From Chlorops oryzae (Eukaryota; Arthropoda; Insecta; Diptera; Chloropidae): a stretch of DNA of 64,000 nucleotides. The position numbers and the translations under genes were made by a program. The DNA lies in assembly GCA_020466095.1 (NCBI GenBank), contig CM035808.1:48214663-48278662 (forward strand), given 5' to 3'. Below the pieces are notes generated by a model. The model did no database searches, was not told where the DNA came from, and saw only the letters and a program-made list of their open reading frames with translations. Below, in pieces: positions 12,174 to 21,863 of the stretch. How positions within the stretch are numbered: the stretch's first letter is position 1; each line of letters starts with the position of its first letter.

Positions 12174-12761
12174 CAAGGGCGTAGCCAGGATCTGAATTAG
12201 GGGGGGGGGGGGGTAAATTTATTAAATGACGAATCAACACTTGTTGTTTTAAATAGTACTTTAAGAAAATTTTGTTTTATTTATGTATGTACATATACTA
12301 CCAAGGGACTAGCCAGGACTATGCCGATTTCGGTTGCTTAAAAACTGTGCAGTGTGTAAGAAAACGCCGACGAAAGACGATTTCAAAAAGGAATTCGAAA
12401 AAATCGTTAAAATCGCATCGACAATCGATCAATGTAAAGGCCGACTTAGCAATTTCAAAGGCCAAAACACAATTAGGCTGCCTGCAGACAACCGCTCGTC
12501 TGCTGGCAGCCTTGGTGTTCAACAATTGCGACTGAGAGTGTAGAAAATTTGAGTAGCTCTATAAATTTGTATGTGGTCTGTTATAACTCATTTAACAATT
12601 ATTTAAAACAAAGTATGCGCAGAGTTTTATCAAAATACTAATTTTTATGTCGGCAAAAATTATTTTTCCAAATTATTGTTAAAATTTTTTTCTAGGCGTG
12701 CTCGTTTAAGTCTAGGGGGGGAAAGCGCCCCCCCCCCCTGCCCCCCCTGCCTACGCCCATG
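12174..12761. mobile_element. non-autonomous hAT element, 588 bp
   Basis: TIRs CAAGGGCGTAGCCAGG and CATGGGCGTAGGCAGG (read inward) are flanked by a perfect 8-bp duplication CTTGTACA (12166-12173 and 12762-12769), the hAT signature. Just inside the ends are a 14-base G run (12200-12213) and a matching C-rich block (12728-12749). The ends resemble a GGGCGTAGCC terminal class known from many insects. No transposase domain was recognised. Confidence 0.88.
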
Positions 12762-12769
12762 CTTGTACA

Positions 12770-13990
12770 TCTTCCCAATGAAATAAATTAATATTCAACT
12801 ATGGAGCAATTTAAACACACTTAAAACTAACTATTACATAATAATATAAATAATATAATATACATAAACACATAACCTAAAATCCAAATCAAAGGTCTAC
12901 GGCTAATTTCAATATCAGCAACAAAAAATGTACTCAAATCGAAAACGCTCGGAACATATCTGCGCCGACATCTTCACATCGCCGTCTTGACCGAGTTTTA
13001 TTATTCCCCGATACGCACTGAAAATTTTGTAACGATTTGTTTGTAAGCGATGATATATGACCCCCAAAAACAGTAATTGTTTAACATGTTTAAATCTGGC
13101 CCGATAAAAATCGTGTCAAATTGTATTATTGGCGCAGATATTATTTTATTTAGACGAACTTCAAACAGAAGATTTATATGATAATAATGGACGAAATCTT
13201 CGGGATAAGGCAACTGAAGCGGTTGACCCAACTGGCGCCATGCTTCTCGCATTGTACGTCTTTTATCAATGTTATGTGGTATAAGAACGATGTGGAAGAG
13301 TTCCGGATGGATATTTGAAAATTGTGAGAAATTGTGAGATATTATGAGAATTTTGAGAAACTGAAAATTGTGAGAATTTGAAAATTGTGAGAAATTGTGA
13401 AAAACTGATTATTGTGAGAGTTTGAAAATTGTGAGATATTGTGAGAATTTGAAATTGTGTTCGGACCGTCGTACGAGCGTGTATGAGCGCGCACTACAAA
13501 GTCGCTAGAACTATAACCAAATTACATCATTCCCTTGTTTTTGTTTTAATATGCGTGCTCGTGCGTAGTAGTAAGACTTAATTTACGCATCCACTATAAC
13601 CGCAGCCTTAACTCCATAGTTAAGTAAAATGAACCCAATTTCGGATACATTAGTGGGACTCATGCAGCTTCACAAATTGTGGGAAACGAGAAATTTGTCA
13701 CACAGCTGTCAAAATTTATATGAAAAATTACGATGGGAAAAGTTGCGAAGGCATTTGCGAAGCTGCATGAGTACCACTATTGAGAAGTCAAATGTCATAA
13801 AAACTTATCCTATGTTAATAGTCATCGATATTTTCGATATATATAAAGCAAAACAAAGAAACTATCGACAACGCCATTGAACGTCTTCGAGCCTTGTCAA
13901 AGTGACATCAGATTTTGCGAATCATTCATTTAATTCTTTATGTTTAGAACGGAAATCTCCACAAAATTTAGTGATTGATATAATATTAAG
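12770..13990. other. Rpn12 upstream region
   Basis: Intergenic DNA with one short tandem repeat (listed separately). Within 200 bp of the Rpn12 start there is 'CATCGATATTTTCGATATA' at about 13823, close to the DREF-type TATCGATA motif common in fly housekeeping promoters; its use here is inference. Confidence 0.4.
13310..13458. repeat. minisatellite, degenerate AAAATTGTGAGA-type units
   Basis: About 150 bp built from irregular repeats of TTGAAAATTGTGAGA and GAAATTGTGAGA, period roughly 15-30 bp, with sharp edges. Confidence 0.8.
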
Positions 13991-15130
13991 ATGGAAATGG
14001 AACAAGCCGCTGTATTATTCAAAGAACTGAAAGCAGAATGGGCGAAAAATCCACTTAAGAACCCAAAAAAATGTGGCCAATTGCTGGATAACTTGAAGGT
14101 AAGCTAACCCTTATACTTACTTATATACCTACTTATATACATTGTTTTGGTTTCAGGTTGGTCTAACGAAGCTATCTTTCCTGCCCATCGGCGTTGCTGC
14201 ATCATCCAAAACAGAATTAATTCTCGCACGAGACGCATTGGAAATTGCTGTTGAATATAGTGCTGCCAACAGAGATTGTGCTTCCTTCGAACGATATATA
14301 TCCCAATTGAAGTGTTACTACTATGACTACAAGTAATTATAAACGATCGGAGCATATGTTTCTGTTATGCAAAGCAACAGTTTATAGGGCTGTATTTAGA
14401 TAAAGCCAAACAAACCATATATAATTTATAACGCATACAAAAAAGAGAGTTTGTTTCGTTTTAATTAAACTCGTGTGCTTCCAGTCTAAGTTTTCTAATT
14501 TTAACAACAAATGTATCCATATAACGATAACCAAATTTCTTTTCATTCTAGAGAACAAATTGGCGAATCGCCCAATATGTATAAATTACTTGGGTTGAAC
14601 CTGCTCTACTTGCTTTCGGGCAATCGCGTTTCTGATTTTCACACGGAGCTTGAATTGCTCTCGGCTGATATAATTCAAAATAATAAATATATTCGTCCGG
14701 TATTATCGCTAGAGCAATACATAATGGAGGGTCGATATAATAAAATATTCCAAGCTAAGGTTAGTGTTTTGAAAAATTCAAAATATTTTTTTTTTTTTTT
14801 TACATTTTTACTTTCTAAAATTAGAACTCAGCACCATCTGAAATTTATAATTATTTCATGGATATTCTTTTGGAGACTGTGCGCGATGAGATTGCCGCTT
14901 GCATTGAAAAATCGTATGAGAGAATATCGGTGGAAGAAGCAGCTAAGCGTTTGAATCTGAAATCTCTGGCTGAAGTTAAGGCGATTGGGGACAAACGGAA
15001 TTGGATAATGAACCCCGAAGGTGTCTATACTTTCATTGATAAGACTGCCAAGCCAAAAGAGGAACTACCTTCAATAGAACTGGCAGAGCAAGCAATTTTC
15101 TACGCTCGAGAACTGGAAATGATTGTCTAA
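13991..15130 (+). CDS. Rpn12: 26S proteasome regulatory subunit Rpn12 (PSMD8)
   Basis: Rpn12 is a PCI-domain subunit of the proteasome lid and is needed for joining of the lid to the base. Four exons in matching phases give 265 residues, the family's usual length: 13991-14098, 14157-14332, 14552-14759 and 14825-15130. All introns are short GT-AG (57 to 219 bp). Recognisable stretches are the N-terminal helical part (MEMEQAAVLFKELKAEW), LTKLSFLP, the ISQLKCYYYDYK helix, the MYKLLGLNLLYLLSGNRVSDFHTELE block, and the PCI-containing C-terminus with FMDILLETVRDEIAACIEKSY and the YARELEMIV end. The start is fixed by a family-like N-terminus. The stop lies 82 bp from the stop of the convergent NDUFV3-like gene. 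No disruption is seen. Confidence 0.97.
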
Positions 15131-15143
15131 ATGGAAAACAAAT

Positions 15144-15149
15144 TTTATT
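15144..15149 (-). terminator. possible AATAAA poly(A) signal for the NDUFV3-like gene
   Basis: AATAAA on the minus strand, 64 bp past the stop at 15213 and only 14 bp from the Rpn12 stop on the other strand. If used, the two convergent mRNAs overlap at their 3' ends. A second TTTATT (plus strand) at about 15176 is an alternative. Confidence 0.4.
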
Positions 15150-15212
15150 TCTTCATAATTTTTGTAACGATTAGTTTTATTTTTAAATTTCATAAACTAC
15201 TTAGATTTTGTT

Positions 15213-16227
15213 TTATTTTCTTCCTGCGGAAGGTTGTGGACAACGGTATTTCGCCATTTCTAATTCCGCTTCAGCGTAGCTAAAGCGATTATAACAGAAA
15301 TATTCAGGGACTTTGTAGGCTCCTTCGCGCGAGGCACCTGTTAAAAGGTTATGATATTAAACGTGATTTTATTGGAAAGCACTTTTCTTACCTGGTCCTA
15401 CAGCTTCCTTTACAGGCTTTACACAATTACTACTTAAACCGGTCACGTTGACATTGGTGCTACCCTTTGTGGTGCTGGGAGAACTGAAATTAATTTCGTT
15501 TTCATGAATGTTAAATATCTATAGAAAGCAATGCATAATTCTCCGCTTCATATACATATATATATATATATATATATATGCATGAGAAAGCAAAGATAAT
15601 TACTCCAATCTTAAATATAACCGAGTAATTTTTTTTATTAAGTTTTAAAAATCCGTTCGTATGCATGAGGACCACTAATATTTTTGCGCGTTTTTAAGTT
15701 CACAAGAAGAATTTCGAATACTTTAAAGCAAAGGTCGGAACAATTCTAGTATCTGGCCGTTTCTGGGATCGATATCTCCTAAACTAGAGGCGACGCCCAA
15801 AAACGATTTGGAATCAGGAGGTAATTTTACGTATATCTGGCAAATTTCAGCCAAATCCCAGAAACGGCCAGAAACTAGAATTATGCCCAAAGGTCATAAA
15901 ACTCCCGCTTTAAGAAGAGTGGGAAGAGGGAGAAGAGTCCATACATCGTACATATACTACTCGAACTCGGATCTTAATACTCGAATAATTCCTTTTAATC
16001 GATTACTTCACATTATTATCATTTTCTTATTCTCAATCAGTGGGAAAAATTATAATAATAAAGTATTATAGCATAGCGAAGGAAAAATTACTCTACTGCA
16101 AATTAGTTCCCGTTGCGACACAAAGGGGAGAATGATGACGAAGCATTGAATGAATTTTATTAAAGTAAAATACTTACGGGGACTTAACTTGACTAAATAA
16201 TCGAATACGAAAACTTGCTCGCAACAT
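15213..16227 (-). CDS. NDUFV3: NADH dehydrogenase flavoprotein 3-like, complex I accessory subunit
   Basis: Three exons with matching phases: 16227-16178, 15483-15392 and 15337-15213, encoding 88 residues. The N-terminus, MLRASFRIRLFSQVKS, is Arg-rich and lacks acidic residues, as expected of a mitochondrial presequence. A Ser/Thr-rich linker follows. The last 40 residues (EGAYKVPEYFCYNRFSYAEA, then LEMAKYRCPQPS) match my memory of the conserved C-terminal part of NDUFV3, a small accessory subunit at the NADH-oxidising tip of complex I. Donors are GTAAGT and GTAAG; acceptors are TTTCAG and TAACAG. Exon 1 lies in a segment duplicated 1.55 kb upstream, where the second copy is broken. The assignment rests on the C-terminal motif and length. 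Confidence 0.72.
15551..15579. repeat. TA microsatellite
   Basis: Simple AT-alternating run inside intron 1 of the NDUFV3-like gene. Confidence 0.85.
15742..15882. mobile_element. 141-bp inverted-repeat element in NDUFV3 intron 1
   Basis: Arms of 28 bp at 15742-15769 and 15855-15882 are inverted copies differing at about two positions (CTGGCCGTTTCTGGGAT and its complement), with an 85-bp loop. It looks like a very short MITE; no clear target duplication was found. Confidence 0.65.
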
Positions 16228-16410
16228 TTTGGAGAAATAAATTATATTATTATACAACAATGCCACTATTGCATTAGACTTAACTGCCTTTAAAAAACAA
16301 GCTAGAAAGAGATAAATAAGAACGTGCACTCAGGCCGATACCACAGCGCCGAAGATTTAAAAGAGATGAGCATATACTATTTTTATGCATAAAATTTTTT
16401 GGTTCAGAGC
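15970..16410. repeat. duplicated segment, copy A (functional NDUFV3 exon 1)
   Basis: About 440 bp recur at about 17500-17960 in the same orientation with roughly 90% identity and several indels. The copy includes the first coding exon of the NDUFV3-like gene and its upstream DNA, ending near a GGTTCAGAG stretch. Confidence 0.9.
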
Positions 16411-16570
16411 AGTGTTGCCGTTTTGTGTACTTTAGTACGCATTGCGTACTTTTTCAATCACCTGAGTACTTTTTATGTACCAAATTATTTTTGGTCCATT
16501 TGCGTACTATTTCGATCAACTCCGCATTAGAGTAGCAGGACTATCGATTTCAGTTTTTCTTTGATTGTTA

Positions 16571-17324
16571 AGGCCGGTATGGAGCAGATACTAATTTATC
16601 TTTGTAGAGTTGGCCATATATTTCACGCGCTAAAGTCAGCTGAGTTTTGTTTACATGTGAGCTGTCATTGTCAATGAAAGCGAATAATTTCTTGGATTTA
16701 AAAGTTAAGTAAAATAATTCGCATAAGCTCGGAAACCAGCGCCACACATGTGGTATGTTATGTTTAGGTTATGTTGCTTTCTCTTTGGAAAATAATGGCA
16801 ATATTTTACGAACATTGATGCTGATTAATTCTTACCTGATATTTCCAAGCACTCGGCGATCTCGCGCCAAGCTGCAGATACTTCCATGTTGTTGCTGTGC
16901 GATCCGGAAGTTATATCCCATATGCAAAGGAAATCTTTAACTTTATTACAGAGCAGTTGTTTTTGCTCGTAATTGAAAGTTGTTCTCCGTCTTTTTGATA
17001 CCGATGGTCCAGCTTCAAAAAATTGGTCTTCGCCGCCATCCATGCTTCAGCTTTCAGCATTTTAATTTTTTGGGCGATTCGTGCAACTGATTCAGCCTTT
17101 TCGCGGTGGAATAAATGTCAAACACTTTATTTCACTAGCTAAACTAGTCTCCACTTTTCTCCAAAAGTGCGAAAAGTTGCAACCCTGAAGTAATTTTCAC
17201 AACACTGATTTCACTCGTGCTGGATATGGGTTTGCTAAATGAGAGCGGAAATCCATTTATCGGGCTTTTAGCTAACTTTTTTTTATATGGAGTTTGACAG
17301 TTCATGTCTGCTCGATACAGGCCT
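16571..17324 (-). mobile_element. PIF/Harbinger-like element carrying a MADF/Myb-like exon
   Basis: Imperfect TIRs (AGGCCGGTATGGAGCAGATA and, read inward from the right, AAGGCCTGTATCGAGCAGAC) are flanked by TTA (16568-16570 and 17325-17327). PIF/Harbinger elements make 3-bp TWA duplications and encode a transposase plus a Myb/MADF-like DNA-binding protein; here only a fragment of the latter remains. It sits between the two copies of the NDUFV3 exon 1 duplication. Confidence 0.7.
16836..17043 (-). pseudogene. MADF/Myb-SANT-like DNA-binding exon, orphaned
   Basis: An open exon of 69 codons starts at the ATG at 17043 (MDGGEDQFFEAGPSVSKRRR) and ends at a good donor, CAG|GTAAGAAT, at 16836. After a basic patch, residues about 25-68 contain LCNKVKDFLCIWDITSG and AAWREIAECLEI, the tryptophan-spaced helices of MADF or Myb/SANT-like domains. 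No following exon is visible before the element ends at 16571, so the gene is truncated. It could be Harbinger accessory protein debris or an older domesticated fragment. Confidence 0.55.
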
Positions 17325-17499
17325 TTAACGGTTAAAATTAGAAACTGTGCGAACGATCAGCTCGATTCTGAATATTCCCGGGGAGTTTACTTTTCTCGAG
17401 AGTAAACTTCATCTTATTTAAATATGTGGGAAGAAAATTGATAGGGAATGGGTATTTGACCCATACTCTAATTTTCTTACCCTATCGATTTAAAAAAGG

Positions 17500-17960
17500 A
17501 ATCTTAATCCGAAATAAATTCCTGAATTTACTCGATTACTTCACAATTAGTTATTCATTTCTCTTATTTCTCTTAATTTTCAGTGGGAAAATTATAATAA
17601 TAAAGTATTATAGCATAGCGAAGGAAAAATTACTCTACTGCAAATTAGTTCCCGTTGCGACACAAAGGGGAGACATGATGACGAAGCATTTGAATGAATT
17701 TTATTAAAGCTAAAATACTTACGGGGACTTAACTTGACTATTTAATAATCGAATACGAAAACTTGTCTTTGCAACATTTGGAGAAATAAAATTATTTTAT
17801 ACAACAATGCCACTATTGCAAAATTAGTTATTATGACTTCCTTTTTAAAAACAAGCTAGAAAGAGATAGATAAGAACGTGCACTCAGACCGATACCACAG
17901 CGCCGAAGATTTAAAAGAGATGAGCATATACTATTTTTATGCATACGATTTTTTGGTTCA
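17500..17960. repeat. duplicated segment, copy B
   Basis: Direct copy of about 15970-16410. It retains the GTAAGT donor and flanking DNA but carries small indels throughout. Confidence 0.88.
17723..17777 (-). pseudogene. broken copy of NDUFV3-like exon 1
   Basis: The ATG (17777-17775), the donor site at 17722 and most of the exon align with the intact exon at 16178-16227. A 2-base gain after codon 2 shifts the frame, and an extra TAA lies within the exon. It cannot encode the mitochondrial presequence in this form. Confidence 0.8.
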
Positions 17961-17964
17961 GAGT

Positions 17965-20900
17965 TGCACGAAAACCTCAACTAGGGATGTTCACATAAAC
18001 CGTAGCGTGTGTGTGAATTATAGTTGAAGGCGTACATAATGGAGTCAGCCTGCATGATTTTATATCCCTTTCCGTATATCAATTATCTAACTATGATATT
18101 TTTAAGATTTTCTTAAATCTTAAAAGCCACCGAGCAGAGCAAAAGAACTTCAGTAGAGCTAATTGGTGAATTAAAATGAATATAATATGAGGATATCCCA
18201 AATCCTTTAGCACTCCTGATGAGCTACGAGTAAGGATTGGTAATAACAATCATAGATTCTTTGGCCGAGAGTTATATTCAATAGCTTACTTCTCGCGAAT
18301 AAATTCAACAGAAGAGATTGAACCAACTGAAACTGAAATAAATTGCGATAATTGAAGACAGATACATAGCAAAGAAACTCTCTCCAAAAGTAGAACATGA
18401 AAAAAGTTTTTCAACTAAATATCTAAGTATGTACAAAATAATATCCAAAGCAATTTCTCATAGGTCGGATATGCAAAGCAATTTCTGCATTATGCCTCAA
18501 ATAATCAGCTTAAATAATTTTCATTTAATGTGGTAGAATTACTTAATTTGATTTGCGTATGTTCAATGCTTAGCAAATTTTATTTATACGGACCCGAAAT
18601 ACTCAATGTCACAGGTATATTGCAGGTTTATTCGGATGCTTAACATCCAGAACCTAAAGCATATTTTGTTTGTATATTCATCCTATGGCCGAAATATGAA
18701 TTTTAATTTCCAAATGCTTTACTTTTGTGATAAGAAGGGTTAGACGAAGGTGTCATCTTCCTCTCAGAACCGAAAATCATAACGCGAATTTCAATATTAA
18801 CCCTTTTCTGCATGATATATTAAATAATTGGAATTTTTAAAGCTGTAAATGGTTTTAGTATCGTACATGAAACATATATCAAAAAAGTAGAAAACAAATT
18901 TATTTTTCGCAGTTACACCATATATTAAAGCCTCATGATTTTCCATCGTATTGTTTTTTTTTTTGTTAGAAACTATAAATGGTATCGTAATCGGTAAAGG
19001 GTTAGTTAACTCCTTCCGATATATTAATTTATGTGCGGAGGCATAAGTAACAAGTTTAAGAATTATCAATTATCAAGAATTGAGAATCGTTTAAAGGAAT
19101 TGAACAAATGAGTTGTTCATTTATGTGTGTGTGGGCTATTAAATTGTCAGGATCGCCTGAATATAACCGAAACCATACACGCTCAAATAAATTTGCAAAT
19201 ATGCTTGCAAGCACAGCATATTTGACCGTGTGTGGCTGTTTGCCGGCATCGTTTCTTGTTTTGACTAAAAATTTGACCAAAATAAATTTTTTTGATTTTT
19301 TGGTGGTGTACCCTAGAGTTTGAGACAATTTTTTATTATGTATGCTTGCAAACATTCAATATAAAAATTCAGTTGAGCCCGGCCGTCGAAGAGCCAACAT
19401 CTCTAGGAAAATTTCAATTCCGAATAATGAGGTATGGCATGCATTTTTCAGGAAAGTATAAAAAAATAGAAATTAATTCAAAAAATTAAAATAAATTAAA
19501 ATATACCAAAAACATAAAATTAAATTGAAGAAATTAAAAATAAAATAAATTTAAAACGAGTGGCGATTTACAAATATAAAATATAATTTCTTTATTCGAA
19601 CTCGTTATTTATTTAATAGATATATCGGTATCTTTCCGCTTCTTCAAACTAAAAAATCAACCGATGTTTGAGCGTGTATAGCCAGTGCTTAAACGTGCTT
19701 ATAAACAGTACCGTAGCGAGGGGGAGGGGTAGAGGAGGGCATAAGCCCCGGGCGCCAAATGAAATTTAAATTTTTATAAAAGCATTATTTAGGGCAGCAG
19801 GGCGGGTCGCCATTTCCTCCAATCATTTCTGTTAAGAAAAATTAATTTTTTGGCTGTTGACAAAAAAATTTTTTCTGATGCGATCGATTTGTTTTTAATT
19901 TAATTTTTTTAATGATATATGATGTATGCCCAAGTAGCAAAATGTGGTATTCGTTCGGTATTTCATTTCTTTATTCAAACTTAATATGATCAGTTTTTGG
20001 TATTTGAATCGGTTTTGAAGTAGAGCTGTCACTTTGGTTTTAAATTGGTATTTAACATCCTTCTTAAAGCAGTCTTGAATGGTTCTGAAATTAGTAGCCA
20101 TATTCGAAGCATTAAATCGGTATGATGGGACGTATTTAATACTTCGAATATCGTACTTAAATTAGTAAAGTGTTTTTCATCAACGTGTGCTGTCAAAATG
20201 GAAAAAAAACATGGCCACCCTGCATTTCAGTCCGGTGTCGACCACCGAAGGGAATGGTGTACGCTCGGATGTTAAACTTTTCCTAATAAAATTACTATAT
20301 TTGTATTCCTTCTAATTTGCAGCAATACTTACGATTGTACGAAATTTAAAATGCTTACGAGTTAATCTTGGAAAATTATTTGACTTAAGAAAAGTATATA
20401 CTAAAACCCCACATAAAAACACATTTTTAAGCAGTAAGAGTATTTTAATCAATGTGATAAAAAGAGATAGAGAATGTTTTTGTAAACTCATAAGCTGTGC
20501 TGGAGTTAAGAAGCCTTTAAGAAGATAAAAACTAGAACTTGAAACTTCGCTCTCCTGTTTAAGTGGCAATTAAGATAGAAATACGCTTCTCAATTTCTTC
20601 TATCGGACCGCCCACATGGGCCCTTTTGCACTTAATTTGGACTTTAATATGTCTTAAAGACGGAGTGAAAACCTTTTGTAGCCTTCTTCACTACTTCTTT
20701 AAGTTATGATAATAAACATTTTTGTTACTTGGGATGACCACAAGCTCGACTAATTTTCTCTTTTTTCATTTTTTTTTAAATTTAATTTATTTTTAACTGT
20801 CTTTATTATTCTATCCAACTTTAATTTCAACATTGATTTCCATATTTCCATATTTCCAATTCAAATTCTTTCTCAAACCAACGCCCTGGAAACGATTTGA

Positions 20901-21268
20901 CGATCCTCATATTCAATATGTTCTTACATTATCTTGTTGTGACGATGAAACAAAAAATTCAGTTCGATGTAGGGTACCGAGTTAATAGGCGCGCTTATCA
21001 CTTAAAAAGGCTATTAATATAATATGAAGCGTTAAAAATTTTTATTGTAAAAAATCAGTTTCACTTGCTTCTACATTTCGAACTACTCTTCGGATTCGGT
21101 GTAATCAACAGTTGCACAAAAATGCATCATTCGAAAAGATTACTCTCGCATGCGGGCGCACTCTTTCGTTGATCTTTCCATGGTGAAGTGTTAAATATTG
21201 GAAGTCGAAATATAAAAAATAATTACACAAATAATAAAAAAAAATATTTTTTCAAATTATTTCGCAAA
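17965..21268. other. intergenic, AT-rich; one dispersed repeat; K2P promoter side
   Basis: I see no gene. The region holds the dispersed repeat at 19120-19420 (listed separately), a CCCAAGTAGCAAAAT motif at 19929 matching the tip of the element at 26138, and a GGGGGAGGGG-rich patch near 19720. The last 200 bp before 21269 should contain the K2P 5' UTR. Confidence 0.4.
19120..19420 (+). repeat. dispersed repeat, copy 1 (second copy 46165-46440)
   Basis: The sequence around CATACACGCTCAAATAAATT, the GTGTGTGGC/GCTTGCAAGCA stretches, and AAAATTCAGTTGAGCCCGGC recurs in the same order and orientation at 46165-46440. Element type is unknown; no TIR was established. Confidence 0.7.
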
Positions 21269-21825
21269 ATGGCCAACTCGAACGAAAGATGTAAATGTGA
21301 TTACGAGGACCTAGACGAAACATGCTCTTCAATAAATCAAAGGAACGCCTGCCTCGCTCCATTCGGTGCCCAGCCATTTTTCTCCCGATCAGACGGTGCA
21401 ATTTATTTTAAAAATACTTCAAAAAATGCAGAAACAAAAAATGCAAACCTTAAATCCTGTTCGGCTAACTCGACACCAAATTTCGCGCACTTACACCCAG
21501 AACAATGCGTAAATGAAGTGACACAAAATAATTCTGCAAAAAATAGTTCGGGAGAATTGACTAGTTTGAATTGCTTCTGTATTGCAAATAAACAAAATAT
21601 GTGGCTAATCGGTTACGTGCTCTTCTACGCAGTATTCCTTGTTATTGGAAGTTTTTGTATTCAACAGATTGAGACCCCAATCGAACAAAGTTTACGTTTT
21701 AATTATACTAAAATTCGCGAAGCTTTCTTACAAAAATATCCTTTGATTTCGGGTGTGTATGAAATGATATTCAATATAATGGTACCTCCATATAACTCCA
21801 ACCAATTCTTAGAGAACAGGTCAAT

Positions 21826-21863
<38 letters not shown>

